DNA from: Cenococcum geophilum 1.58
Lineage: Eukaryota; Ascomycota; Dothideomycetes; Gloniales; Gloniaceae
Direction of reading: 5' to 3'
Assembly: GCA_001692895.1 (NCBI GenBank)
Contig: KV748265.1
Location: 62,001-126,000 of the forward strand
Length of the DNA: 64,000 nucleotides
In this document: positions 24,998-38,224 of the stretch, in pieces
How positions within the stretch are numbered: position 1 is the first letter of the stretch
Layout: each line of letters opens with the position of its first letter
Program-made: the position numbers and the translations under genes
The notes under the pieces: model-generated
Seen by the model: only the letters and a program-made list of their open reading frames with translations
Told to the model about the DNA's origin: nothing
The model's database searches: none

Positions 24998-25417
24998 TGT
25001 TACGGACGCTTTAAGTACGATATTACAACTACTTGGAGAGGAGTCGGAAGAAGCTAGTTGGTTAATAAGAGCACGGTCTAGCATAGAACCGGTAGAACTA
25101 TGTGATGAGGAATAGTAACCGAGGTCACATGATATTATATATAGTGTACGAGTTGTACAAACGGAACGTACGTATAACGCATATAAGGTAAACCTTACGT
25201 ATAAGGAGGATTTTATAGGAGTACGGACGTGTATTTAAAGGACTATAGTCCCTACCTAGATAGTTCCTTCCTTATAGTGATTCTTAGAATATAATTAGAG
25301 TTAATCTGTTAGGTAACTACTCCACCAGTTATTATTACGTTATTAACTTCCTGCAGCACCTATACACCTAGCCCATTAATAAACCTACCATAGTTTCTAC
25401 TATAAGGTTCCGTTATA
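24998..25417 (+). repeat. C3 5' LTR
   Basis: This 420-bp LTR begins TGTTACGGACGC and ends CCGTTATA (ancestral TACA). Promoter and polyadenylation signals should lie here, but none can be pinned down after RIP. The gag start codon position follows after a leader of only about 38 bp. Confidence 0.94.
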
Positions 25418-25455
25418 TAATTACTACCTAGTTATAGTCTTAAAAGTCAAATAAT

Positions 25456-28400
25456 ATACTACTAAAAGCAGCCATAACGACGCTATTAACCGCAGCAATA
25501 ACCTTAGGGTTAGGTAACGACACTAGTATAGTAGATACTAACTCGTAACTAGTTACAGTTAGACAGTTATAGGCAATAGTTAATTAGTTAACGGATAATA
25601 ATACGGCACTTAAGTAAAGGGTTAATGGAATAGGAGCAGCTAAGGTTAAGTTACCTTTAATTAAACGATTTTTAGGAGAAAGATTAAAGCTTAAAGGATT
25701 TCTTACGTAAATGCACTTTAAATTTACACAGAAAGGAGCAAAGTTGGCAATACCTATGGATTAAGTAGCGTATATAGGATTATTCTTAATAGGAAGGGCG
25801 CTTAAATGGTTCGGACCCTACCTTACGGGAATATGGGATAACGGTATAATAGCTACTGATTAGGAAGTATAATATATGTTTATAAACTAGACTAAATTCG
25901 CGGAATAATTAATACAGATATTTAGGGACCTAGAAGTAATAACCACAGCGAAAAGAAAGCTTTAGGACCTATTACAGCAAACCTTAGCAATTAAGTATAT
26001 AACGCAGTTTTAGACGTTGACTATATAGGTTAAATGGAACGATAAGGCGCTTATAGCACAGTATAAATAGGGACTTAAAGTAAAAGTTTAGGATGTAATT
26101 ATTCTAATAGAAGATGCGGACACCCTTAGGAAATTAATAGATTAAGTAATTAAGATTAATAATAGGATCTTCTAAAGGGAACAGGCTAAGAGAGGCTAGA
26201 ATAGAGTTTTATAGTTATATAAAACGTAAAGCACGCAACAACTAAAGCTAAATTAAAAACTATAGTATGGCGCAGAGCTAATAGACCTAAGTAGTACTAG
26301 AGAAACCTATAAGAGATAAAGGAAACAACTATAGAAACCTAAAAGTTAAGGATTAAGTAATTATAGGATTAAGGAGTATAGGCTAAACTAAGGATCTTAA
26401 TAGCAGAAGATATTTAAGCGGACTTTATAGTAAAAGTAATAGTTTAAAAACAGAGCTTACATAAATTGCGGAAAATAGGGTTATTTTGCTAGAGACTATA
26501 GAAGTGGTTAGAGTTATTATATAGTAAAGGGAACTAGACTAATAGTATATAACACATATATATAGAGGGATAGTAGTGTACTATAAGGAATAAAAGAATG
26601 TTTAATTAGAAGTTTTGCGTTTTGTTATAATAACGCATACTAAATTTATAAGAACGCTAAGTATAGCGTAAGCTATTAGCCACAGGAGCTAGAGTTAAGA
26701 GGACTTAAAGGAACTAAAGAGTTAGATAAAGAATAAAATTAACTCTATAAGCTAGATTAAGATATTATAGTAATATATAGATAAAGATTAGCAACAATAA
26801 TAATAGAGTTGGAGTATTTATTAATTAACAGTAATAAGGTAAAAAAAGGAACTAACTAGGGGTATCTAGACCTTAATAATGTAATAGAAGCAGAGACTAA
26901 AACCGCTATAGAGTAAGGTTTAGTAACGGGTATTATAACACCGTTAGATATAGCATTTATTACTTTATAAGATAGAAGGAGTAATATCTAAAGGCGATTA
27001 AGTAAGCAGATAACTGCTAGTACTAGCTTACCACTTAATAAAGGTAAAAGGTAAAAGGCTTAAGATTCTTAAGATAAGATAAGAGACGACCAAGATTCTT
27101 AAGATAAGATGAGGTATGCTTAGGGACCTATAATAGACGATAATTAATAGAGTAGAGCAACGGCTTAGTTTAGTAATATATAAATAAGCTTAGGACGAAG
27201 TTTCCTAAAGGTATAAGATTCTTAAGACGAGATAAGTAAGATTTAAGACTTTTAAGACGAGATAAGAATACTAGTTAAGCCTAGTTAAACTAAGGCTGGA
27301 GTATAGCTTAAGAAAAAAGCAAGCTTAGGATTAAAAAATCCAAGGAACTAAGAATTTAGAGTATAAATAAGAACACCTATAGGCAAGAAGTAAGTAGCTT
27401 CGCTATAGGTTAGAGAATCTATAATACAAATAGTAGTTAGGCTAGGAGACAGGTATATAGACCTAAAAGACTTACTAGGGGAACGTAGTATTTAGCTTAA
27501 AGATTAAAAAGTTAATACTATGATTAAGAAGTAAGAGAACTTTAAGGATCTAATTATAAGACGTAAATAATAAGAAACTATAAATAAGTTTAGAGTAAGA
27601 ATCTTTATATAGGAAGAACAGAAACTAAATAAGAGTTTTAGTATACTAGGTTGTATACGAAATAAAGCACTAGTATAAAGAATTACTAATAGGCCAAAAG
27701 TAGGCACGCTAAGAGCTAAGTGGCTTACTAAACTAGAAGATAAAGAGGATTTAGGGATTCTAACTAGGTTTAAGGAACAGTATATAAAGGGCTGTTATAA
27801 TGTAGTAATAAGAAGATACTTCCTTATAGACAAACCGTATATACTCTAGCAGCTATACTAAAAGTGGTATAGGCAGAGACACAATAATAAGTAAGAAGAT
27901 TTCTATATATAGTTAGATAAGAAAGTTATCTAGAACCACCTAATTATAGAAAAGGCAATAAATTATATTAAGGGAGCCTTAATTATAATATTAAAGGATT
28001 TAGAGGAATAATTAGAGGACTAGAGGAGTAAGAGACGTATTTTAGTACCTATAAATAAAGTTATAATATTTAGATTAGCGTAATAAAGGTTTAAGCTTAA
28101 AGATAAAGACGAGTTAAGAGTTAACCTAAAGCACTAAGTATACTATACGCTATTGTAGATCGTATATATAGATAATATATACAATATGCACAAAAATCTA
28201 AAAAAGAAAAACCGGAAATACCCTATAAGGATATATTAGGCGCTAGATAAGTAATAGTATAGAAATGCTAAGTATATATACGGCTAGTATCTATTAAAAG
28301 TTTAAAGTTAAGGGGACTTAATATTTTAACTAGGAAAATTCCTTATAGAAGAATGCCTAGATAGATAATAGTGGTGGAAGTGCCTAGAGAATACGTATTT

Positions 28401-28480
28401 ATAGTATATTAAAGATAAAAAGCAAATAAAGTATTAGCTAAAGGATAAGTTAAGTATATAAGAATCTAGTAGCTAACAGT
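25456..28480 (+). pseudogene. C3 gag and linker
   Basis: The start codon is now ATA (25456; C4 keeps ATG at the same point). The Gag core includes L-K-G-F-L-T-x-M-H-F-K and G-R-A-L-K-W-F segments (about 25690-25830). A CCHC knuckle reads Y-I-N-C-G-K-x-G-Y-F-A-R-D-Y (about 26455-26505), followed by a second cysteine segment (F-C-Y-N-N-A-Y, about 26620). Around 27058-27275 the motif GATTCTTAAGATAAGAT recurs four to five times, giving short charged repeats. It is the structural protein of the retrotransposon particle. Confidence 0.82.
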
Positions 28481-28776
28481 TAGGAAAAGTAAAGGCCTAT
28501 AGAACTAAAGGGAGCTAGTAGTAGAGCCTTAGACCCTTAAAGGAATTTAAGGAAAATACCTAAATTTACGAGTTAAATAGCAAGATTAATAGTTTAAAGC
28601 ACTAATAGATAGTAAAGCGACGAGAAACCATATCTTACTAGCAGCAGTTAAAAGGATAGGGCTACTATATAGATAGAAAGAGCACCTATATCTATTAGTT
28701 ATAATTTTAGAAGATCTAATAGCCTATAGAGGAGGCATTATTAATCTTAAAATAGGACCTATTTAGATAACTATTA
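28480..28776 (+). pseudogene. C3 aspartic protease (interrupted)
   Basis: The frame reads L-I-D-S-K-A-T-R-N-H-I (about 28602-28634), an aspartic protease active site D-S-G-A-T with Gly changed to Lys (GGA to AAA). It is cut after I-T-I by the LINE at 28777; the 15-bp duplicated target is TTTAGATAACTATTA and the rest continues at 33995. Confidence 0.82.
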
Positions 28777-28899
28777 TTATTATTAGTTCTATTTATCGCC
28801 CAATTCGGTTCCTTTTCTAGGTCTATGCAGGCTTCTACCTTCTATTTACAGGAAAAATCCCTAGTAGTGGGAAAAACCTAAGTATATCCTTCTAGCTAG

Positions 28900-31800
28900 T
28901 CTTTCGCGCTCTACCTGCGCCTAGCCTATTTACCTTTATATTCTGTCTGCCGTTTATACTATACTTTTAAGGTTTCTTAGAAGATCTAGGGGGTAGTAGG
29001 AGGGTCTGGTACGTCGCCTACGTGCCGCCTTTAGCTTAGCGGGGGTGTCTAGTCCCTAAGGGGCTAAAGGGGGGCGTATCCTCCTGTGTCCTTCTGTTAG
29101 ATCTTATATACTATCCGGAACTGCTAGAGGACTCCTTAGCTTATAAACTATTAAGCTGCTATATATAGGCCCCTGCTTATAGAAAGTATTTAGGTAATAT
29201 TATTTGTACCCGCCCTAGCGAATAGCTAGTCTCTTACTATACGGTGGTTATAAAAGAGTATTACGTGGCGAACTAACTATGTAGGCTATCCGCACGTATA
29301 GTGTGGTGTAGTATTTGGAATATAGATGCTTGCTAGCTATGCGTTTAGTCCTAGGACCTCTATCCGTAGTAGGAAGGCAGCTATAGATTCTACCTTTGTC
29401 TGTCCTTTATATAGGGGGAAAGTCGGTATCGTCTATAGGGTGCTCCACGTAGTTACTTTTTATAATTTCGCCGCCTTCTTCTAGCGTCGTTTCTACTCCA
29501 TGTCTACCCATCTTATAATGCATATAATGGATCTCTACTTATACTAGTAACCCCCTATCCTCTAGCGCCTTAGAAGTACTCTACCGGCGTTACACTAGGT
29601 CTCCGCTTAGCGTTATATTAGTTCTTATATTTCCTATTCTCTCTTTACCACTTATAGGCGGAGGGCTTCCTAACTTATAAGCTTGGGCCTAGTGCCCCTT
29701 TAGTAGGCCCTCGCTCCTTATATATGCTTTAGTATTCGGCATATCTCCTTCTCCACTAGGTGGTCTTATACTGTAACTACCCTCTATATTATAGTTTCTT
29801 ATATATATACGTCTAGTGGCGGTACTACTACTTCGCGTTCTATTACGGCCTATAGTGTTCTTTTATAGGCCCCTATAATTCTGTGTAGGCATTAGTTTTA
29901 TAGCCTCTCTAGCGGCACTAGGGAGCTTTTTGCTAGTGGTTTGCCGTTTATACCTATGCCCCAGATCTAAGCGCCGTATAGCATTGTTGGCCTTACTACT
30001 ACTATATATAGGAGCCGTGTACGTTTAAATAAGGGTCCCTAGGTTAAGGCTGTAATCCGTAATACCGCTGCGAATACCGCTGCTCCCCTATAGGTTATCT
30101 ATGCGATATACGCGTTCTGGTTTAGTTTCGCGTCTACCTAGACCCCTAGGACCTTAAGGGTGGCTTCTAGTTTTACTACGTAGCCCTAGATGCTTACCGT
30201 TAATACTAGGTCATTATTTACCCTCCTTTTCCTTGTAAAGTGTATAAGCTAATATTTATCTAGTATAAATTTAACGCCGTGCCGTTTTGCCTATATAATG
30301 CACCTATTATATACCTAGTTTAGTTTTATACAGTTTTCTACTACTATATCTCCCTATATAATTAGGTTTATATTATCTATAAATCCTAGGGCTACTATTT
30401 CTTAATTATTATTAAATGTCTCTAGTAGTTTGGATATATAGAAAAGGAACAGAATAGGTAATAGGGGTAATCCTTATAGGATACCTATAGGTGTTAATAT
30501 TATTTCGCTTTTATAGCCCTTAAATACTATTTTAGTAGTACGCCCTATAAGGAAGGCTTAGGTGAACTTAATTATCTAGTTTAGTAGGCCCTTCTTTTTT
30601 AGGATTTATAGGAGTCTCTTATATAAAACGTAGTTAAAGGCTCCGCTTATATCTAGGCTTAGTATAGATACTATATATTCTAGGCGGGTCTGCCACGCCG
30701 CCTAGATACTTAAGGTAATTAGGGAAAGGGCTAATAGGGTTAATTGTTTCTTTCTTACGCCCATTTATATCTACGGAAGTAGCCCTTGCTCCTCTATAGC
30801 TTCTTATATATGTTTGGCAACTATCTTTTTTAAAAGCCTTTTTAGCGTATTTTTAAGGGCGACTAGTTGGTAGCTTCCTAGAAGGAAGTAATCCTTTTTA
30901 TTTGCCTTGCGTAGTACGACTATAATTATTTCCTTATAGTATTCTAGTAGCTCGCCTTTAAGGAGGTAGGTGGTTGCTGCATTAGCTAGTAGTATTGTTA
31001 TTGCTTTGGCTGCGGCTTTAATTGCCTTATTTAGGATTCTATCTGGTTTAGCCGCTTTACTAGTAGGGAGTTTCTATATAGTATCTTTTATTTCCTTTAT
31101 AGATACTATCTGGCTTATCTCTAGAGGTTAGGGGTGTTCTTAACTGCTAACGTCCTGTAGGTCCGCTTGGCCTATTCTTAGAAAGAATCTCTTTACTAGT
31201 ATTTTTGTTTTCTCCCCGTTGTCGGTTATATACTAGTTTTATTCTATCTAGCGAAGTGCGGGTAGGTAGGGGTCTCCTAGCGTTTCCCCTATAACTCTCT
31301 TACTCCACTTTAATATACGCTAAAGGCCCCAGTTATGTGGTTTAGTAGGGTCTAAGGTGATTTCCTCTAGAAATTGGCGCCAGTTACTTCTGTTTTCCTT
31401 CTATATTATCTTTTTAAGCCTATTCTTTAGGGCTTTATAGCTCTAGTAGTAGTGGGCCTTGCCTATTACGCTATACTATCGCCTTACCCTTCTTGTACCT
31501 ATAAGTAGCTATGCCGCCTTTAGCAACTATCTACGCTGGGCGTATTTACATGGCTGGGCTTTTAGGCAGTTTTCTTCTAAGTAGTTGCTTATTATCCTCT
31601 AAATATCCTCTAGCGATACCTCTAGTAACCTTGCTAGTCTATTAGAAATTTCTTAAGAGAATTTTTCCTAGTTAAGTTTTTGTGTGGCGTATCTCTAGCG
31701 AGTTTGTTTCGCTAGGGCGTTAATATTTAGAGTTATCCGTATAGGTATATAGTCCATAGTTAAGGCCTATATATTTTTTAGTCTGTAGAACACTAGCTGA

Positions 31801-32480
31801 TTTACAAATGCTTCTTATATAAATGTTAGGTCGATTATACTCTCTTAGGTCCCTCTTTTCTAGGTAGGTCCGCCGGTTAGGGTAGTTAGAGCGAAGTCTC
31901 GCGTTTTTAGTTCGTTAAGTAGATGTGTCGCCTATGCTTCTACTAAGGCCTACTATCCTCCCTATGCTATATAGTGTGCATTAAAGTCCCCTAGGACTAT
32001 CCTCTCGCCTTCTAATGTGTCGATAGTATGTTATAGTAATCCCTACATAGTTATCTGGGGTCTATTATCTTTTAAGTTATAGACGTTAATTATATTAATT
32101 TAGCCCCTATCCGTAGCTATTTGTAATTTAGCTATATTAGGGCTAATGGTTTGGTAGCTCTACGCTTATATATTAATGTGTTGGCTAATTAGGAAATATA
32201 CTTAGGTAGCTAGGTCTGGTTCGTATAGGAGGTAGTATCCTTTTAGTTAGTATGTTTTGCGGGTTTACTTATTATATACTGGTTCCTATAGTGCTATTAT
32301 CTGGTGTTCTTTTGGGTCTAGGCTATTAAATAAAGGCCGCGTTATTTTATAGTTTAAGTATCCGCAGTTGTATTGTACTATAGTTAACCCTTTTATTACT
32401 TGTCTGGCGACTTATAGGCGTCTTCCCTTTATATTTAGGGCGTCTTGCCTAGGGCCACTATAATTAGGATTCTCTGCTAG
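28900..32480 (-). pseudogene. LINE ORF2: endonuclease and reverse transcriptase
   Basis: The minus strand shows the APE endonuclease motif V-L-G-D-F-N-A-H-Y (about 31990-32020) and, further left, the RT catalytic segment L-G-F-I-D-N-I-N-L (30361-30395, ancestor F-x-D-D-x-N). Frames are broken by stops. The role is target-primed reverse transcription. The 3' quarter (28900-29700) should hold the C-terminal cysteine motif, which I could not place exactly. Confidence 0.85.
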
Positions 32481-32619
32481 GACGGATTTCTGGCCGCGTT
32501 TGTGCTTCCTCGCGGCTATCCTACGCTCCGTTTTGCTACTGGTTGGGTAGATATTGTCCCTACTAGGGTAGGTACCCTAAGTCTCTTTCTTTGTACAATT
32601 ATCTACCTACTATTACTTA

Positions 32620-33743
32620 CCCTACTTATCTCCTTCTCCTTATATGCGTTTCCCTGTAGTGTGGCTATAATCTAATATAGCTGAGCTTGTTTTATCTTAG
32701 TGGCTTCTAGGTACACCTAGTAGGTTTTACACTCTAGCTTTTACTATACTCTATATTCTTTACCGCAGTTCACGTATTTAGCTCCCTTGTCCTTAGGGCA
32801 GTCCTTAGTGTTATAGGTATTAGTACACTCTCTACACTTTGCCTACCTCCCGCATACGCTCTAGGTATATCCCTACTGTTAGCATTTAAAGCACCGTTAG
32901 ACTTAAACTCCGTAGTAGTATAGCCAGGCTTTATACTAGAGGCTGTCTATAACTACTCCCTTACGGGCTAGCGCCGCCTATATCTCTTAGGTTAGTAGGC
33001 TAATTATTAATATGCTACGCGTTTTAACCCTTTAGAACCTAAGTGATTCCCCTATATATATTATGCGCTCTTTGTTAAGTTATACAACTCTAGTTATTAA
33101 AATCCCTAGGGCTAGTTTTCTGGTAGCCTCTATAATCTTCTAAATAAGTTATATATTTATAGCGCCTCGCCCGCTCTCTACTTGTATATTAAGGGGTACC
33201 CCTATTACTTTAACTAGGAAGTCCTAGCGGAGGATCTTATACCTAGGGGTATCTCCCTAGGTAATAGTCTGGTCCTTTACTTGCTAGTTTAAGAGTATAA
33301 CATTTATATCGCCGCTTTATAGGACCCTTACTGCCACTGCTTTTAGTATATATACTTTAATCGATATAAGGATCTATTTTAGCTCCGTTCCTACTACCTT
33401 TAGTATTCTAACCCTAACTATGGCTCTTACTGATGCCATGCTAGGTAGGCGCTAGAGGGTCGCCGGTTAGGCGCTTGCAGCGATATTAGCCTATATTAGT
33501 TTTGCTACCTGCTCTATTAGTGTCCCCTATGATTTTATAGCATCCTTAATACGTCTAAGCCTATCCTCTACCGCGTTCTAGTTCCTATTGTGTTTTGTCT
33601 AAAGCTCCCGAGCGATTAGGCTTGCCTATTAAGCCACCTACGCTACCCCTATACGTGGTTATTCGTCCTCTCCCTTCCCTAGATCTTCCTTAATGTCTTT
33701 AAGGAGGTCTATAAGTTTTTGCTATTTCTGGTCGCTGCTCCAT
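32620..33743 (-). pseudogene. LINE ORF1 with CCHC knuckles
   Basis: A minus-strand ATG at 33743 begins M-E-Q-R-P-E-I-A-K. Near the C-terminus three knuckles are visible (about 32770-32925): R-C-F-K-C-x-Q-x-G-Y-T, C-R-E-C-T-N-T-Y-N-T-K-D-C and Y-V-N-C-G-K-E-Y. This is the RNA-binding Gag-like protein of Tad-type LINEs. Stops in the frame are TAG/TAA at Gln/Trp positions. An upstream start cannot be excluded. Confidence 0.82.
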
Positions 33744-33994
33744 GGTTGTTGTGGTTAGGTCGCCCCTTATTGGGTTTATTGTGGTGTCGCGATTTTCTGT
33801 GCGGCGGCCACCCTTTAAGTCTACTACGACCCTACCGGGTCCCGTAGGCTTTCCGGCTGTGCTGTATACATTGGTTCTAGGGCATAATGTGCCGTAGATT
33901 TAATTGGAGGTGGTTATTTCTTTATTGGGTGATTGGTGGGCGTGTTCTGCTACTGTAGCGGCTTAAGGGTTTTATCTGTTTTAGATAACTATTA

Positions 33995-36900
33995 AAAGAA
34001 GGTAAATTAAGATGTCCTTTAATATATTACTATTGGGGAATAATAAGGTAGTGTTAGGAATGCCTTAGTTACAGAAATATAATCCAAAAATTGATTAGGT
34101 TATAGGTTAGGTTAATATTAAAAATACTTAACGCTGTAAGATGTAATAATAAGCTAAGATAGTATAGTACTAAGTAGGGGCAACCTATGAAGAAACAAAT
34201 AAAGGACTAAGTTATGTACTAAAGCGATACTATAAGTATAGTAAGAAACTATGGTTACTAGAAAGTAAAAAGCTATTAGAATATATAGTATAGAATTATA
34301 AAATAGAATTGGAATTAAGAATAAGTCTAAGGTTCTTTCTAATCTATAAGCTTACTAAAGAAGAAGGGAGAGCACTAAAGGAGTTTATCCAGGAAAACTT
34401 ACGAAAGGGATATATTAGACCATTATAGTTATCAGCAGGTTATCTAGTACTATTTATACTAAAGAAAAATGGGAAACTTAGGCTATGCATTAACTATAAA
34501 CAGTTAAATAGCATTACTAGAAAGGATAGATATCCTTTACCCTTAATTAGCGAAATCTAAGATAGGATTAGCAATGCGTAAATCTTTACAAAGATAGATC
34601 TAAGATAGGCATACTATTAAATTAGGATTAAGAAAGGCAATAAATAGAAGGCAGCCTTTAGGTTAAAGAAAGGACTATATAAGCTATTAGTAATGCAATT
34701 TAGGCTTATAAATACACTAGTAATATTCTAGAAATGTATTAATAATATATTAAGGGAACACTTAGATGAATTTGTTATAGTATACCTTAACGACATTATT
34801 ATCTACTTAATGAGTGAGGAGGAGTACGGAGAGTACGTTAAATAGGTTTTAAAGAGACTACACAAAAAACAGATGCTAGTAGTAATTAAGAAATGTGAGT
34901 TCTTTACTAGGAAGACAGATTTTGTTAGATTTATTATTAAACTAGGCCAACTTAATATAGATTTAAAGAAGATTAAGGCTATAGTAAATTGGTAAGAACT
35001 AGAGAACGTTACGCAGTTAAGATTGTTTTTAGGGTTTTGCAATTACTGTAGAAGGTTTATAGTTTAATAGTTAAAGGATATTAAGCCATTTATAAGGTTA
35101 ATAAAGAAAGAAAAACCTTAGGTATAGGAAGAAGAGTAAAGGAAATTATTTAAGGAGGTTAAGGAGTTGTTTACTTAAGACCTAATCCTTAAAATTTACT
35201 AACTAAAACTAGAGACAGTGGTCGAAATAAATGTATTAGACTTTATACTAGGGGTGTGTTTTCTATAGAAATATAAGGATAGATAGCACCCAGTAACATA
35301 CTATAGCTAAAAGATAATACTACTAAAACTAAACTATAACATCTATAACAAGGAGTTATTAGGTATAGTTACAGTACTTTAAAAATAGAGAGCATTCTTA
35401 TAAGGTATAGAGAAGCTATTTATAGTTAAGACGAATTATAAGAACCTAACAGGGTTTCTAATAATAATAAAACTTAATTAAAGATAAGTTAAATAGGTAG
35501 GGATACTTATAGAATACTATTTTAAGATTTAGTATACTAAGGGTATGGATAATATACGGGCAAATACTCTAAGCAGAAAAGCTAAACTATAAAACGATAA
35601 AAAGCTATTAGGGGCTTTACTATAAAAAGATATAGACGGATTAATTAGATATAACTATCCGAAAATTATAGTAATAAGAGAAATTAGCTAGACCTATAAA
35701 GTATTAGAGAGTATATAGTTATAGAAGATCTAAGATATATAGGCAGAGAATCTAAACTTAGAGTAGTATAAAAATTAAGAAGTAATATATGTGCTAAGGA
35801 GCATTACAAGAGAATTTATTAAGTTATTTTATAAGGGATTAACTTAAGGATACAATGGAGCCACGGGCTTAGTATTAAGACTTTAAGAAGAATATATTAT
35901 TAATAGAATCTGGGGACTAATAAGATAAGTTATAAAAGAATATCTAAATTGCTAAAGAAATAAACTAACAAGGTATAAGCTATATAGAGGGCTACAACCT
36001 ATTAAAATACTAGAAAGACTATAGGAGGTTATATTATAGAACTTTATTATAAAGTTGCTAAAATTAAAAGACCCTATTACCGGATAGGATTATAACGCGA
36101 TTTTAGTAATAGTGGATAAGCTAATAAAGTAGGGGTACTTTATAGCATGTATAGAAGAAATCTTAGCGGAGTATATTGCTAAAATCTACGTTAAGGAAGT
36201 ATTTGCAAGACATAGAGCACTAAGTAAAATTATATTAGATAGAGATCTAAGATTTATAGCAGTATTTTAGGAGGTATTCTTAGCGGAACAAGAAGTTTAA
36301 GTAGTAACTTCTACTATATATTATCCGCAGACAGACGGTTAAACGGAAAGATTAAATTAGACACTAGAGCAGTATTTAAGGCACTATATTAATTATATAC
36401 AGAATAATTAGGTATTATTATTATCAGTTATATAGTTTGTATATAATATAACACCTTAAGAAGAAATAGGAATATTACTATTTAAGGCGAATTACGGATA
36501 CGAGCTAAGAATATCGTTATTGCTATAATAAGTAAAGAAAACGAGTAGCATAGCTAAGTAAAGAATGGAGATACTAATAAATCTTTATATAAACCTTATG
36601 GAAACAGCTAAGGTGGTATAGTAAAGGATAAAAAGGTACTATAATACTAAGAGATTTAAGGGACCAGATCTTAAGGAGGGAGATAAAGTATAGCTACTAT
36701 ATAAAAATTTCAAGAGTTAATAACTAAGTAAGAAGTTAAACTATATTAGACTAGGACCTTTTAAAATTATAAAGAGGATTTTACTGGTTATATTTAAGTT
36801 AAATCTACTAGCTAAGATAAAGATCTACCCTATATAGTATATCGCGATACTAGAGCTAGTATACGGGAATATTAAGCTACTAGTTTATAAAGTAAACACG

Positions 36901-37110
36901 TATAGAGAATAAGAGAAAGATAAATAGTAAGTTTTAAAGATCATTAGTTATAAGGACATAGACAATAAAATATAGTATAAAGTAAAGTGGATAGACTATA
37001 ACGAGACTACCTAGAAGCTACTAGAAAATTTAAAAAACGCTATAGAAAAGGTATAGGAGTATTAAAGGAGAAAAGGTTAGGTAATATTAATAAAGAGGGA
37101 TTACTAAAGA
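33995..37110 (+). pseudogene. C3 pol: RT, RNase H, integrase, chromodomain
   Basis: RT runs about 34330-35060, with Y-L-N-D-I-I-I-Y-L-M-S-E-E-E (34784-34820, ancestor Y-L-D-D-I-I-I-Y) and C-E-F-F-T-R-K. RNase H has V-L-D-F-I-L-G-V (about 35230). Integrase (about 35800-36660) shows D-R-D-L-R-F-I-A-V-F and Y-Y-P-Q-T-D-G-x-T-E-R-L-N (about 36320-36360), then K-E-G-D-K-V. The chromodomain (about 36930-37060) has Y-K-V-K-W-I-D-Y-N-E-T-T. One catalytic RT Asp is Asn and Trp/Gln stops are frequent. Confidence 0.88.
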
Positions 37111-37129
37111 ACGAGCTACCTAAGGGGGA

Positions 37130-37480
37130 TATAGGAAGAACAATTGCTGAACTACTTAGAGTTGTTTCCTTCTCTGCTAGAAGAGAATCCATTTTTTTAT
37201 CGCTAAGTTCCTGCAAGCCTTATTCTATAAGTTTCCACTTTTTAAAATAAACCTTTTTATAAACTTTCTTAAGATAAAGTAAGTAAGTAGAGGCAGCAAT
37301 CTAAGCCTTTAGGGCCCTCTATTCCGCATTATAAGAACATTCTAAATCTACTAAAGCTTAAGTTAGCTTACTATTAAGCTTTATAGCAGCAGATTAAATA
37401 TAAGACCCTATAATAAATTACTTAGGGAACTTAAAGACTATTAAGGGTTATAGGACGCGCATACTTAGCGTTAAAAATAG
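37130..37480 (-). pseudogene. Conserved antisense ORF, copy in C3 (best preserved)
   Basis: Read on the minus strand, antisense to C3, the frame gives K-L-N-S-K-L, Y-N-A-E, R-A-L-K-A-x-I-A-A-S-T-Y-L, a basic K-K-V-Y-K-K-V segment, K-W-K-L-I-E-x-G-L-Q-E-L-S-D-K-K and S-L-L-A-E-K-E. Only a few RIP-type stops (TAG/TAA) interrupt it. Residues are shared with the C4 copy, and more weakly with B. It lies between the chromodomain end and the 3' LTR. Promoter not identified. It could instead be a fortuitous open frame kept by the shared ancestry of the three copies. Confidence 0.6.
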
Positions 37481-37781
37481 AGTAAATATCGCAAAACGAT
37501 TAAATATTTGCTTTAGTGCACTCTAAGTAAAAGGATAGTTACTAAGAGGAAGGACTTGCTAACGCAACGTAAACTAACCCCTCTTTTATATAACGAGAAT
37601 ATGGAGACGGTATTATCTTACTAAGAGATAATATTACAGCAACAGTCCGAGCGCGGCGTTATGCTTATAAAGAAGAAGATGCTTTAGGTATAATAAGTAA
37701 TAATATTAACTAAATTAATTAAACGGATATTACACCTCTAGTAAACAACTTAGAGATATTAGGTATCTTTAAGGACGAAAA

Positions 37782-37799
37782 TAGAGAGAAGGGAGATAG
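37782..37799 (+). other. Polypurine tract of C3
   Basis: The purine-rich run GAGAGAAGGGAGATAG abuts the 3' LTR and would prime plus-strand DNA synthesis. The same run is found in C4 (62501-62516). Confidence 0.75.
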
Positions 37800-38219
37800 T
37801 ATTATGGACGCTTTAAGTACGATATTATAACCACCTAGAGAGGAGTTAGAAAAAGCTAGTTAGTTAATAAGAGTATAGTCTAGTATAAAACTGGTAGAAC
37901 TATATAATAAGGAATAGTAACTAAGGTTATATAATGTTGTATATAGTGTATAAGTTATATAAACAAAACGTACGTATAACGCGTATAAGGTAAACCTTAT
38001 ATATAAGGAGGATTTTATAGGAGTATAAACGTGTATTTAAAGGACCACAGTCCCTACCTAAATAGTTCCTTCCTTATAGTGATTTTTAGAATATAATTAA
38101 AGTTAATCTATTAGGCAACCACTCTACTAGTTATTATTACGTTGTTAACTTCCTGCAGCACCTATATACCTAGCCTATTGACGAACCTACCGTAGTTCCT
38201 ACTATAAGGTTCCGTTACA
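37800..38219 (+). repeat. C3 3' LTR
   Basis: This 420-bp repeat of 24998-25417 starts TATTATGGACGC (ancestral TGTTACGG) and ends CCGTTACA, followed by the duplicated ATAAC. More RIP changes are visible here than in the 5' LTR. Confidence 0.94.
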
Positions 38220-38224
38220 ATAAC

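Larger units (their letters stand above)
28777..33979 (-). mobile_element. Tad-like LINE, minus strand
   Basis: This 5.2-kb element has a 15-bp target duplication (28762-28776 and 33980-33994). Its 3' end is on the left and shows a short TTA/TAA repeat tail (28771-28785). Two ORFs are recognisable on the minus strand. It is less mutated than the surrounding gypsy sequence, with TG/CA pairs kept especially near 33700-33960. Its 3' tail differs from the LINE at 11829-19400, so it is a separate lineage. Confidence 0.9.
24998..38219 (+). mobile_element. Ty3/gypsy retrotransposon C3 (plus strand), split by a LINE
   Basis: Two 420-bp LTRs (24998-25417, 37800-38219) and the duplication ATAAC (24993-24997, 38220-38224) define it. 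It is about 8.0 kb without the LINE at 28777-33979. It belongs to the same family as B, into whose gag it inserted in opposite orientation. It contains gag, protease, RT, RNase H, integrase and chromodomain, and a 3' region with the antisense frame. All are RIP-inactivated. Confidence 0.93.

Noticed and set aside
27504-27707. 67-codon minus-strand open stretch in C3 gag
   Set aside because: Shadow of the gag frame; no conservation with the other copies was evident.
1703-33994. Insertion hotspot at TTAGATAACTATTAAAG (D in A, LINE in C3)
   Set aside because: Two events a few bases apart in two copies of the protease region are too few to separate from coincidence.
34803-35042. 79-codon minus-strand open stretch
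   Set aside because: It is antisense to the C3 reverse transcriptase catalytic region.
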